NCBI GenBank assembly: GCA_036924085.1
Contig: JAVGWX010000011.1
Span: forward strand, 20,631,955-20,695,954
Length of the DNA: 64,000 bases
Source: Ariolimax columbianus
Taxonomy: Eukaryota; Mollusca; Gastropoda; Stylommatophora; Arionidae
Direction: 5' to 3'
The notes below the pieces were generated by a model, which ran no database searches, was not told where the DNA came from, and saw only the letters and a list, made by a program, of their open reading frames with translations. This document shows positions 43,040 to 53,698 of this stretch, one piece after another (within the stretch, counting starts at the first letter, position 1; each line of letters opens with the position of its first letter). Made by a program: the position numbers and the translations under genes.

Positions 43040-43580
43040 ATCTTTGTTGTACTTTTATGAATATCTGGAATCTACCATAATTAATTCTGGTGACTGCGAA
43101 ATTGAAATCAAGCGAAGACTTACAATTGGCACACACAAACTAATGCAGATGAAACATTTGTGGCAAGACACTTGCAAGCAGACACAGATCAAACTGATCA
43201 GGACATGCATTTTCCCAGTGGCGGCGTACGGTTGTTAGACATGGGCATTAAACTAAATCAATCGGACAAAAATATCACTGCTTTTGAAATTAAGTGCTAT
43301 GGAAAGATGCTGAAAATATTATGGACAGAATAAAAAACAAATAGAGAAATTTTTTGAAGCCGCTGTATATTACAGAAAATTGGCTCCTAGATATTTCAGT
43401 TCTGTGGAGAGATATAACTGCCTGGATTGAGTGATAATGGCAGGCATTGTTTCTGAAAGAAGGACAAGAGGCTGACCCCAATGAAGATGGCATCAGGACA
43501 TTACAGACGGTCTGGGGATGTCTTTGCATGGCGACGTGAGCCGACTTGTCCTAATCCGAGATATATATACAGACCTACCG
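43040..43580 (+). mobile_element. LINE RT thumb/C-terminal remnant
   Basis: Plus frames read YEYLESTIINSGDCEIEIKR, then RLTIGTHKLMQMKHLWQDT, QTQIKLIRTCIFPVAAYGC, then (after a stop) TWALN, and EKFFEAAVYYRKLAP. This is the YLGS.I...GDC..EIKRRL... motif of LINE ORF2. In-frame stops mean it is dead. Confidence 0.85.
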
Positions 43581-43584
43581 TGAC

Positions 43585-44015
43585 GGAAACTATATTCTGG
43601 AAAGAATATGTCACATGATAATCACTCATATGATTAGCTAAACTATTATGAATGATTGCTGAACTGCAACTCTAACAATGAATTACAATCACTTCTAGCC
43701 TAGGGGTAAAAAACATGTGGCACATATAGCCCGACAAGCATTATCAAGTGGCCCACAACATGAGTTGTATCACAGTGTGGTATAAGAAAATCATGAACCT
43801 ATACAAGGCTAAATCATTAAGGTAGAAAGGCAGATATTTAACCAAGTATTTAACTTCAGTTGTAAATAATAAACAAATAGGCAGCTGGAGTTAGGTATAA
43901 ATAGACACAGTAACAGGAGAATCATAGTCTTTATCAAGTACAAATGAAGGTTTATTCTAGTCAAGACCTTGACCATCAAAATGACCTCCCCATGACACTT
44001 GGGTAATTAAAATTA
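43585..44015. other. Unassigned sequence
   Basis: No gene recognised. CCTAGGGGTAAAAAACATGT at about 43698 could be an end of a short DNA element, but no partner was found. Confidence 0.35.
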
Positions 44016-44017
44016 TC

Positions 44018-44332
44018 TTCATGTGGGTGGGTTATCAAAATTGTCTTCATGCAAATGGACCATCAAAATTGTGTATATGTGGGTGGGCCATCAAAATGTT
44101 TTATATGTGAGTAGGCCATCAACACTGCTTATATGTGGGTGGGCCATCAACATTGCTTATATGTGGATGGGCCATCAAAGTGTTTTATATGTGGGTGGGC
44201 CATAAAAATTGTCTACACGTGGATGGACCATCAAAATTGCCTACATGTGGTTGGACCATCAAAATTGTCTACATGTGGGTGAGTTATCAAAATTGTCATG
44301 ATGTGGGTGGACCATCAAAATTGCCTTCATTA
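44018..44332. repeat. 28-bp tandem array, about 11 copies
   Basis: Unit ATGTGGGTGGGCCATCAAAA, followed by TTGTCTAC, with frequent substitutions. The reading frame stays open over part of it, but the peptide is just the repeat. Confidence 0.93.
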
Positions 44333-44741
44333 GTATTAAATCGACTAGATGTGTCGTGCAAGGGAGATTGAGTCTGAGATCCTTGCATTTGTGCTTCCTT
44401 CCTTCGGAAACATGATATAATACATTATTGAGTTCAATGACTGCATGCAGTTCAATCAATCACTCATATATAAAGGCATAAATTAGAGGTAACATGAAAA
44501 ATTGAAAGAGAAAACACGAAACAAGTGTTAAAATATACAAAAAGAGAACAAGAGGTCCCATATAATACCAGCAGTATTGAAATGGATTGTACTCATGTAC
44601 AACATGGATTGGAGTCTCAATGTGATAATCTAAATGAAGGGACCAGGAAGTAATGTTGAACATAACATATATGTCAACTTGATTTGGATTGGTTATATTT
44701 ATCTTATCAGATTTGGAAAGTTTGCTGTGTACATTTTTATT

Positions 44742-45538
44742 ATACGAGGGACCGTCATTATGTAACAGCAACTTTATTATAAAGTGCATGGAAGAGTATG
44801 TACAATGGAAAATCTTATTTCAGGACACAAAATGGATCTTCAGCAATACTCCATGTAGGGATTGTGATGATCGAGCAGGATAGTAATATAGCGTACAACA
44901 TGGCCATCCTACCGTCGACTTGCACCGTGGAATGACAATGGAAGAACAACGAGGAGTTTTTCATTTTAAGTGGTCAGAGAGTTGAAAACTTCTTAAATCT
45001 ACAGAAGAATCAAGGTTCAATATGGAGATAATTGTTTGATTCAGAGGAGAGTGTATGAATGGGTAGAAAGATTTCAAAATGGATGACAAAACGTCATTGA
45101 TGAGCTGCAGCAGCGGAGACCAGCAAGCGTGGCAACTGACAATGAAACAGCAAGTTGACCAGCTAGTTCGTGGCAACAGGCGAGTCACTATAGATTAAAT
45201 AGCTGTAGATTTAATTATTCATGAGTCATGGCACTGTGCACAAAATTGTCCATGATGACCTCAGTTATAGGAAAGTGTGTAGTAGATGGCTCCCAAGGCA
45301 ACTGACAATGAGGTTATGGAGGCAGTGCAAAATTCAGTGCAAAAATTGGTTAAAGGTCACACCAAAAGACTTTTTTTCTACAGGGCATCCACGAATTATT
45401 GGACAGGTAGACAAAGTGTATTGCCAGGCACCGGGACTACATACAAAATAAAACACAAACAAATTTATGGTTTGCACTCTTGTAAAAATGTTATTAACAA
45501 AAGTGTTATTGCATAATGACTGCCCCCCCCCCCCCCCC
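44742..45538 (+). mobile_element. Internally deleted mariner-family DNA transposon
   Basis: The left end TTATACGAGGGACCGTCATT, followed by ATGTAA, and the right end GCATAATGACTG followed by a C run look like degenerate inverted termini. Between them are EQRGVFHFKW, ECMNG.KDF, QVDQLVRGNRRVTID and SHGTVHKIVHDDLSYRKVCS, then RWLPRQLT: the helix-turn-helix region and linker of mariner transposase. A C-terminal piece (KNWLKVTPKDFFSTGH) follows directly. The DD-D catalytic core is missing, so it is non-autonomous. Confidence 0.85.
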
Positions 45539-45539
45539 T
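45523..45539. repeat. Poly(C) run
   Basis: About 17 C on plus at the right end of the mariner remnant. It obscures the terminal repeat. Confidence 0.9.
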
Positions 45540-45599
45540 ATATTGGACAAACAAATTGGTGTCTTTTATCAAAACAATGCACACACACACAGACATTAC

Positions 45600-45960
45600 C
45601 CCTCACCCTACATCCCTAATCTAGGAGATGAGGTGTAAATCGAGAGCAAGTTTGGTTTGCAATCCTGACATACCGGGTTTAAAATCCCTTTGTGTCCAGT
45701 TTGACTAGACATGTCAGGGATTGCTCTCAATATGATCACTTCTCCACATACAGAAAGGATTGGCAAAACTACTGTACTGCAAAACTGGCATATTGGAACA
45801 CATTACAAACAGATACATCCTACACACTTGTGCATCCACTAACTAATACGTTCATACTACAAATAGATAAACGCATGACTATTCATCCTTATATTACCTA
45901 AAAGACTACGATCTAAGGCTGAAAGGGATGTGCCTTTGTCAGTAGAATCCAGAAAGGCAA
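45600..45960 (+). mobile_element. S9 SINE-like repeat
   Basis: Shared with 59050-59400 (inverted): GTACTGCAAAACTGGCATAT, ACACATTACAAACAGATACA, TACCTAAAAGACTACGATCT and AAGGCTGAAAGG. A tRNA-like head with a B-box-like CCGGGTTTAAAATCCC lies at about 45672. Confidence 0.68.
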
Positions 45961-46649
45961 ACCTTTAATCAAACAAAAAATCCCAAATTTTTTGAAATTC
46001 TTCTACTTGGAATGCAAAGTATTTTTGTTGTTGTTTGTTGTTATATGCCAAGCTTCAACAAGGTTAGTATGGCAACATAACCAAGAGTAAAATAAAGTTT
46101 TAGATACGTACGATTTGTGACATAAATATTTCCTACATTTCTATGCCTCACCCTTTTATTTTTTTATAACTTGATTTTACATAGTATCTGAACATGTGTA
46201 TCAGGTTTATTTTGTTTGTATTTTATTATTCGTTTATTGATCCAGTTTACAGGTATTTTTCTAAAGATATTAACAGGTATTAAATAGGATATTTATTAGA
46301 TTTACATAAACTGGATGGAAATATATATTTATTATCAATATAACAAATAAATTAAACGCAAAACACGTCTTATATAAATAAAATTATAACAATAATAGGA
46401 TAAATAACACAAGACGGCCGATAATAAGTTTTTGTAACCAATGTCAACATATTTGCACATTTAAGTCAATGTGGGTGCCCTTTTCTAATACATGGATTAG
46501 TCAAACTTTGTTAGCATGTTAATTTTCTTCAACGTAAGACTGCACAATCATCTGGTACAGGTTTTGTACATATTTAATAGATAATGGCAATAATCCCATA
46601 ACCACACAATATTGAGTGATCAGTAAAAAATATGCTCAAATGAGACGGT
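45961..46649. other. Unassigned AT-rich sequence
   Basis: No gene or repeat family recognised. Confidence 0.4.
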
Positions 46650-47115
46650 TACAAGGAGGCTGCGGGTCTACATTGCTCTTCTGTTTTAGTTCATTATAGA
46701 TGCCGCCAGTCCATGTATTTGCCGGGAATTCACACTAGTCGACGACTTACACTTGTGTTCACGGAAACGTGTTGTTTTCTATTTGGACTGGTTAGTTCGT
46801 TTGTTTTGTGTGTTTTCTTCTATTCGATTATCCTGGAATGGACATCGGCTATGTGAATAGCACTACGCTTAAGCATGTGTCATATTTCACGGTCTAGTTC
46901 ACCCGGCTGAACTTCACGAGACTGGCGCCCTTCGCCCTGGCTGGGGACAGTGTCAGCTTTGTTGTATTAAATTTAGACACAACTATAATGAACTGCCCCC
47001 TGGAGAGAGGTGGGCTCTGTCAGGTGTGTAGCGGCCCAAGACACACCGTTGTTGTATGGCGGTAGCTGGTACTACAAACTGCAATAACGGTGCCTCAACA
47101 ACCTTCTAGGTTATG
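46650..47115 (+). mobile_element. S4-type 5' module with a different 3' end
   Basis: It begins with the core GGCTGCGGGTCTACATTGCT and continues with ATTCACACTAGTCGACGACT, TACACTTGTGTTCACGGAAA and AACTTCACGAGACTGGCG, as in 54551-54230 inverted. After that it differs from S4 and ends in (GAT)n at 47122-47136. Confidence 0.75.
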
Positions 47116-47469
47116 GGACTGATGATGATGATGATAAGGAGAAATAATATCAGACCAACATGTTCTGTCCTGTGCAATTTGAATACATTTCGCGACTGAT
47201 AAACTTCTTTTTTTCTTTTTTTTTTATGTTCCTGCTTTGTTTTTCAGTGTCAGAGATCTCTGGAATGAGCTCAACTTTGTGCCTCTTGTACAGTTCGATT
47301 CACTGCCTCTGATATTTCTGTAATCTACAATGGTTACACTTCAGTTTTACATAGGAATGAATCAGTTGACGTTGATAATCAGATTTACTGCAACCCCACC
47401 ACAAATGAACGTAAGTCAGAAAATAAGTCACAAATGACTATTTAAAAAAAACCTAAATGAGATACGAAT

Positions 47470-47672
47470 TTGAGAACCATTTATTATTGCACTTACATTG
47501 TCCCTTATTTCTCAACATAATTTCCACCAACATTGAAATACTTATTCCATCGCTTTATCAGTGCACCAAAACCTGCAGCAAAGACGTTTTGGTTTGCTGT
47601 TTCAGCCATATTTGCACTTCACGTTCAACCTCTTCATTATTTGTGAAACATCTCCTGCTAAGGTGACATCAC
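47470..47672 (-). mobile_element. mariner-family transposase C-terminal remnant
   Basis: The minus strand reads EEVEREVQIWLKQQTKTSFA, then AGFGALIKRWNKYFNVGGNY, then VEK and a stop. This is the characteristic WL..Q...F...G...L..RW.KC....G.YVEK end of mariner-type transposases. Only about 60 codons remain. Confidence 0.82.
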
Positions 47673-47768
47673 GCATTATGCTGTAGGCTATAGCTTGCAA
47701 ACACCCTATTGCAGTTACTACACTGTCTATCGTTACTCGCCAATCAGCTCAAATCATCTCCCCTACCT

Positions 47769-48024
47769 AGGGGACGGCGTGGCCTAGTGGTTAAGTGGCA
47801 CAGCTCACAACCAGAAGGTGCTGGGTTCGATCCCCAGCACCGACCGTTACCCCGGGGAAGCAAACCCTTAGAAAATGCAGGAGGAAGCAGACCCTTACAT
47901 AAAATGCATGCTGAAGTCGGATACACTGGGCCGACAGGCGCAAAATAAAAACCACAGTGTAACGCACACACGCCTTGTGGAATAGATAAATAAGGCGAAC
48001 GCAAAAAAAAAAAAAAAAAAAAAA
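47769..48024 (+). mobile_element. S1 SINE, full length, with target duplication
   Basis: A box TGGCCTAGTGGTTAAGTGGC and B box GGGTTCGATCCCC form a tRNA-derived head. The body has AAACCCTTAGAAAATGCAGG, GTCGGATACACTGGGCCGAC and AACGCACACACGCCTTGTGG. The poly(A) tail is about 23 A. ATCTCCCCTACCT flanks both sides (47756-47768 and 48025-48037). The long clean tail and perfect duplication mark a recent insertion. Confidence 0.95.
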
Positions 48025-48037
48025 ATCTCCCCTACCT

Positions 48038-48565
48038 GCCTCGCAATCTAAACAGGATGACCAGGTCAGGCTTCATCAACAATTTTATAGCATTCTTAAG
48101 AAAATGTATCGACCCAGTTATGCACCGCTTAACGTGACTAACACTTCTCACCGTAAACAGAAAGTATTTCCTGATGAATGTTCTTTGCAGAAATAAAACC
48201 AAAAAAATAGCACTTGTCCTTTGATTGTACACTCTGGGAGCACAGACACAATTTTATATCTGAGCTGCGCATATGCATGCGACAACTAGCATCCGTTACT
48301 TACAGTAATCACAAAGCTGGATATTGCTGCCACCTAATGATACCTTTAGAAACTGCCTACTACATTATTCAGCTATCTCATATCAGTTTGTGACCTCTTT
48401 ACTGACTAACCCCTATACAAAGTGTAGGTTCTTTAACTGTCTACTCCCAAGCCTGTCTGCCATATTCAGCACTATATATTAGTCACAGTGGTTATACAAT
48501 GGTTGCTTATTCCACAACCACTGGCATTCTATAGCCAAGGTAATGGTAAAAGTTGTTCAATGTTC
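48038..48565. other. Unassigned sequence
   Basis: No gene or repeat recognised. Confidence 0.4.
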
Positions 48566-48748
48566 CAGTGTTTCCAAACTTGATATCAGAGAAGAGTCAT
48601 GTGGTGGTCTGCTAACCAAATCTAGATTTTAAGATTAGGTTTTTGTGTGTAGGTTTTTCACCATGTTGGGCGATGAAGGGTTAAGAAGTTGTGGCAAATT
48701 GTCATTGGTATCAAGGGTCCCTGATTTGGAAAAGGTTGGGAACCGCTG
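48566..48748. mobile_element. Short hAT-like inverted-repeat element
   Basis: The left end CAGTGTTTCCAAACTTGA and right end (complement CAGCGGTTCCCAACCTTTT) are imperfect inverted repeats of the CAGNGNTTCCCAACC type used by hAT transposons. It is 183 bp with no coding capacity. An 8-bp target duplication is not evident. Confidence 0.55.
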
Positions 48749-48884
48749 CTATATTAGATACACCACAAAGTGTGGAAACTTCCTTATGCTAGACATTCAT
48801 ATTTATAAGCTGGAGTTATCAACTTACTTTCTCTGAGCCTTAACTCAGAGCTCAGTTAGATATCACATTTTACAGCTAGGTCTA

Positions 48885-49240
48885 GGGGAAAAAGACTAAC
48901 GCCTGGTCAGGCAAGATAGACTGATCAGACATGTTAGTCAGGGTCAGGCAAAACATACTGGCTAATTATCCTCACCTTGGCTTCCTAGTAGCCCTCCCTG
49001 GAAATGGTCTGTTTTCATATCAGCCTGGCTAACGAGGTGACGGATCGACATGATCCCCTTAGTAGTGAGCAACACGCAGATGAAGTCATGATAGCACAAT
49101 CGCCTGGAGGACCCCGTTCCACTTTCATCAGTATACTCAGGATGTGAGGAAAGCTACAACAATCTGCCACTTAATGTCCTTTTCAGGGCGCACAAAAAAG
49201 TAACCTTCTCATTGTTAGAATTTGAAAACAACAACAACAG
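48885..49240 (+). mobile_element. S6 SINE-like repeat with (AAC)n tail
   Basis: Starts AACGCCTGGTCAGGCAAGAT, and has CCTGGAAATGGTCTGTTTTC, GATCGACATGATCCCCTTAG and CTTAATGTCCTTTTCAGGGC. It ends AACAACAACAACAGCAG at about 49228-49242. Confidence 0.9.
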
Positions 49241-49469
49241 CAGTAGGGTCAAATTGAGCTTACAATTTTTGCTCAGAAACCTGGTCACTTTTTTGGTAAG
49301 ACAGGTGATGTTACAGCTCTACTGTGTAGGTACTACTGAATTTATGCTAGACTCAAGATCAAATATCAAACAATGTCATTAAGTTGGCCTACTTTTGTTA
49401 TGGTACAAAAATCATTAAAAACACAAACAAAATATAAATCTCCATGATTCTTCAGGTGCTCAACTCTTT

Positions 49470-49833
49470 TCAGCTTGACAGCGCCTTATACGTCTGATCA
49501 GAAATCGTAAAGTTGAACTAATCCTTCTAGAGCAGGTCGTTGTCTTCAGACTTCGCACTGGCCACAATAGACTGAGGTACCACCTATTCAACAAATTGAA
49601 GATAGGTGGTACCGACGAATGCCCGTGCGGTACCGGTAAAATGACCGCTGAACATCTGCTGCAGAACTGCCCGACATACGAGGATCAGAGAGAGCAGATG
49701 TGACCATCACCAGTGGAACTGCAAGACAAGCTCTATGGCAGTGGCGACAGCCTCGGATGACCGCCGCTTTTTTCGAAAAAATAATGGTTACTGTCTGACT
49801 GCGTACGAAGAAGAAGAAGAAGAAGAAGAACTA
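49470..49833 (+). mobile_element. (GAA)-tailed I-clade-like LINE 3' end, copy 3
   Basis: The plus strand reads VVVFRLRTGHNRLRYHLFNK, then LKIGGTDECPCG, KMTAEHLLQNCPTYEDQREQ and M, a TGA, then SPVELQDKLYGSG and a frameshift near 49755. The tail is (GAA)8 at about 49807-49831. It is the most complete copy of this end in the window; CPCG...EHLLQNC is the post-RNase H cysteine motif of the family. Confidence 0.9.
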
Positions 49834-49852
49834 ATTCTTCTGAATACCACGG

Positions 49853-50095
49853 CAAGCACGAGAGGCCAAGAGCCAAGGATCCAGATTCCCAGGAAATTCT
49901 AAAATATGCTAGGAAGACAACATATGACAATCCTTGAGAGGCCAAGAGTCAAGGATCCAGATTCCCAGGACATTCTAAAATATGCTGGGAAGACAACATA
50001 TGGTAATCCTTGAGAGGCCAAGAGTCAAGGATCCAGATTCCCAGGACATCCTAAAATATGCTGGGAAGACAACATATGGCCATCCTTGAGATACC
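49853..50095. repeat. 76-bp tandem array, about 3 copies
   Basis: GAGAGGCCAAGAGTCAAGGA starts at 49860, 49936 and 50012, and a decayed fourth unit begins at 50088. It starts just after the LINE tail. Confidence 0.93.
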
Positions 50096-50734
50096 AAGAA
50101 CTGGACTAAAATCAGGCCAGAAGAAGGGTCGCAGATAAAACGTTATGGAACTGACAGTTCTCTACACCTCAGGGTAGATGAGAAGTGACTAAGTAAGTAA
50201 ATTTATTAAAATGTTCCACTCTACAAATATGTGTACCCTCCATGACGGACCAAATGGCTAGTGTTGAGGTTGGAAAGAACAGGCTTACTGTACTCTACTA
50301 TGATAGTTGTAAATGGTGACAATAGAAGGCAATGCATGGGGTTAACAATGCCATCATCATATAAAATAAAGAGTTATTAAAACAACAGCTACAATATAGC
50401 ATATAACTGCTTTGATACATGCTTCCTGCAAGGAGGTAAAATGCAGAGGTGGTTCCATGCTCCTATTTGAAATAAAGAGAAGGATGATGATAAAATAAGT
50501 GTACACTGAAAGTTCATGAATTGTAATGACATTTTCAAAGAGTATGTATATTTTACCATCTCCTGTCGTTTTCTCAAATTGAAAGAAAGAAGTTGTTCAG
50601 ATTAGCATTTTCAGTATGTTGGATAAGGACAGTAGTTTTGGCTTGCGCTATATCCACATTTAAAAAGGTAATCAAATAGCAGTCACTGCTGCCGGGGATG
50701 AAGTGTTTGAGACTTCACTGGATGAGGCCACATC
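50096..50734. other. Unassigned sequence
   Basis: No gene or repeat recognised. Confidence 0.4.
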
Positions 50735-50905
50735 TTGTTTTTGAGGTGGGGTGGTCAATTTCCTTCCCCGCTGCCTTTTCTTCCCTATCAGAAATATCTA
50801 TTGAGAATTGGGTTGACTACACGGTACTGGTAGCAGGGGTTAAAACATGTACTTTTACCATCAAAAGTGAGTGCTCAACCCCTATGCTAATCAGACACCA
50901 TGTTT
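50735..50905 (-). mobile_element. S8 SINE-like repeat
   Basis: GAGGTGGGGTGGTCAATTTC, CTTCCCCGCTGCCTTTTCTT and AGTGAGTGCTCAACCCCTAT match the other S8 copies. Confidence 0.68.
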
Positions 50906-51184
50906 AAATAGGTTGTTTAGTCTATGTCGAACCATGTGGATTTCAGAACACCATAACTGGAAGAGCAAAATAGAACCACTGCACTAAAATTTACATGTAA
51001 AAAAAGACAACCAAGGAGGGTTGTGTATGGAATTTCTAGAAGAACATTAAAAAGGTCTATGCATGGGCTGGTAATCTCATCATATAAAACACAGTGCAAT
51101 AGAAACTACTACTAAAAGAGCACATAAATAAACTGGTGCTGTTAAGATCTTATGTAAGATGAGGAGCATATCTAATGGTCAATT

Positions 51185-51497
51185 CTGTACCAACTATACA
51201 GGGCTGAAGATGCAGCATACTGAATGAGTTGACAGCAGCCTCATAGCTGACTGCTTGCATCAAGAGTCAGCGAACCAGAGTTGACCAAGACCCTATTCTG
51301 CCTACAAGCTGTGGTCCTGGAAACAGAATGCACTAGTGTAGTCTGGCCAAGAGAATAGGGATTGTAGTAAAAGCGCAATTTCAGTAGCCAAAAAAAGCAA
51401 GCAAAAACTGGATGTTTCAGGCCAAAAGGCACAAATATTGCAGCCTCGCTGTAAACTACGACATAACTTGACGTCTTTTCAGGATGAACGCAGAAGA
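51185..51497 (+). mobile_element. S5 SINE-like repeat with GAA-rich tail
   Basis: GGGCTGAAGATGCAGCATAC, GTGGTCCTGGAAACAGAATG and TCTTTTCAGGATGAACGCAG, then AAGAAAAAAAG. Same orientation as 22060-22512. Confidence 0.82.
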
Positions 51498-51544
51498 AAA
51501 AAAGATTGCAACTATACAGCTAAGGTTCAAGCTCTAGAACAAGC

Positions 51545-51862
51545 TGCGCCACTGTGATCAAGAGATAAGGCATTCGCCTCTCAAAGTGATGAACGGAAAC
51601 CGCGAGGATTCGAGCCCCGCAGGTTTTAAACGACTTCTGTTCTCAAAGGAGGTGGGACTAGAGTGCCTGCATCCTGAATTACCTCCAGCCGTCTCGACTT
51701 ATCATCTTACCACTGGCCCAAGGTAATTCAGAACCATATAGTGAGGTTAATGACCAGCACAGTTTCTTCCTCACTATAATCCAAATACAGCACAAGTTAC
51801 ATCATCAAGACAAAACTGTCTGATAATGTCGCCACCATCACTTGTGATGGGCAACTAACATT
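51545..51862 (+). mobile_element. S4-type SINE with tRNA-like head
   Basis: Head CTGTGATCAAGAGATAAGGC with B box GAGGATTCGAGCCCCGC. Body TCCTCACTATAATCCAAATA, then CAGCACAAGTTACATC, ending CACTTGTGATGGGCAACTAA. Confidence 0.78.
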
Positions 51863-53334
51863 ATTTTCTCTTTTAATAAAGCAAGCTGCTAATATGATAC
51901 ACAACAGCAATTGGGACAGACATTTGGTAGTTGTGGTGATAGGCACATTATTTGTTCTGCAAACTCTCAAGAGAGGTAAACTCCTACTTCTAAGGAATGA
52001 ACTTCTTTTTCTCTGCGTTCAGGATCTTTTTGTCATGCTTTATCTGCAGGCCAGTCGCTATGATGAATTCTGAAGTCTTCACTAGGAAGGAATGAACTAA
52101 GTTAGTTAGCTGCCATGAAACGAACTGTACTTTAGTGGTTACCATCTCATTGTGGTGTACCCAGGAATGAAGAAAAGGCAGACAAAATGGGAAGGATAAT
52201 ATGAACAGAAATAAAATTAAATCACATACTTTGAGACAATGAGAGCTATCCAGTATGCTAAAAGTGATCAGACAACAACTACTAGACTGGTAGCAACAGA
52301 TCACCATTCCTCAGCACAGAGCATAACAACTAAATAAACACATGTATGTGCTTTATATGTCTGTTTCATCACTGTAGACGGTGTAGAAATCAATAAGACA
52401 ACACACACTGAGAAAGAATTTGTGCATGTTTTCTACAAGGAGGCCACAACTGTACTGAAATTGGTCCCATGTCCCCAATAGAGCCAGAAAGTCAGGATGC
52501 TGATATTCAATAAATATCAATAAACTCTTTCTTTGATAAAAACACTACAAAGATACACTAAAATGATGTTATAAAAGAAGAAAGATATAAAATGCATTGC
52601 AATAATACATGTATAATTGGTTTTTAAATATTGCATTTGATTTTAATAAGTGATACTTCAAAAAGTAAAATAATTGAATGTATTTCTTTCTCAATCAAAG
52701 TAGTTTATCCTTTCTCTTCCTTCTCTCTGTGTCTCTTCCTTAAAAAAACAAAAAACGATCACTTTCATATATATATATATATATATAAATACTTCCTTTC
52801 TCTCCAATTTAACTTACATATAAATACATTTAGATTTTATAAACTAGAAAATAATGGCAGACAAAAATTGCTCATTACTGCTTCCAGCTACTATCTCTCC
52901 CTCTCTCTCACATACACAAATGTAAACATCAAACCATCTACATTACACTCTTAGCTCTCTCCATCTAACATACACAATCCACATGCATAATGAGTGTTCA
53001 CACACTAGATACAATGATAGACACATATACAAACAAGTATACATTAGACCATATATATATATATATATATATATACACATCTCTCTTTCAATCATATGCT
53101 CAAAAACATCAACTCTTTCAAATAGAAACAAAGGCAGATTAAAAGTGTAAAACACTGCATCAACTGTTGTCTCCCCTGTCACTCTTTCCCTCTCTCACAG
53201 TCTAGTAAATATTTAACCATCACTGACTTTCTCTTAATTACTTTACCTTCTCTCACTATCAACTTTTCAATTCCTTAACACGTAAACCTACATTAACAGC
53301 AAAAAAATGTTAGGACACCCACAATATTTCTTCT
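51863..53334. other. Unassigned AT-rich sequence with (TA)n tracts
   Basis: TA runs lie at about 52768-52788 and 53050-53076, and pyrimidine-rich CTCTCTCC stretches near 52895. No gene recognised. Confidence 0.4.
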
Positions 53335-53690
53335 TATCTCTGAGTAGAGAGATCAGACACCCAGTGCAGTGGCGTGCACGTTAAAAATATCTTAGCAGTT
53401 GGAAATTGAAAAGAGCAGGCCTAACTGCCGCTGCTCGGGCATAATTCAAGTTAAAAATCTACCCAAATTACTCTAGGGATATTCGACCCACAGAGAATAT
53501 GTCACAAAAAATGGACTGTGTGGCTTTAACTTCAGGTCTTGGTTATGTGGTTAGCGGAGCGGCTTAGACGGCACCTGACAGGCTGCGGGTCTACCTTGCT
53601 CTTATTTACTATTCCCCCTCTACCAGTCTCAAATAGGCGATCGTATATTCCAGGGGCTAACAGATGCTGGGATTGACCTGGCAAGTCACC
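53335..53690 (+). mobile_element. S3 SINE body with shared core
   Basis: GAGAGATCAGACACCCAGTG, CACGTTAAAAATATCTTAGC, AGTTGGAAATTGAAAAGAGC, then GCGGCTTAGACGGCACCTGA, CAGGCTGCGGGTCTACCTTG and GATTGACCTGGCAAGTCACC. Closely similar to 60945-61290. Confidence 0.8.
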
Positions 53691-53698
53691 AGTGTAAT

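Noticed and set aside
44018..44371. Trp/Gly/His repeat protein on plus
   Set aside because: It is a 28-bp tandem array. The peptide changes frame with each unit and has no start context or splice signals.
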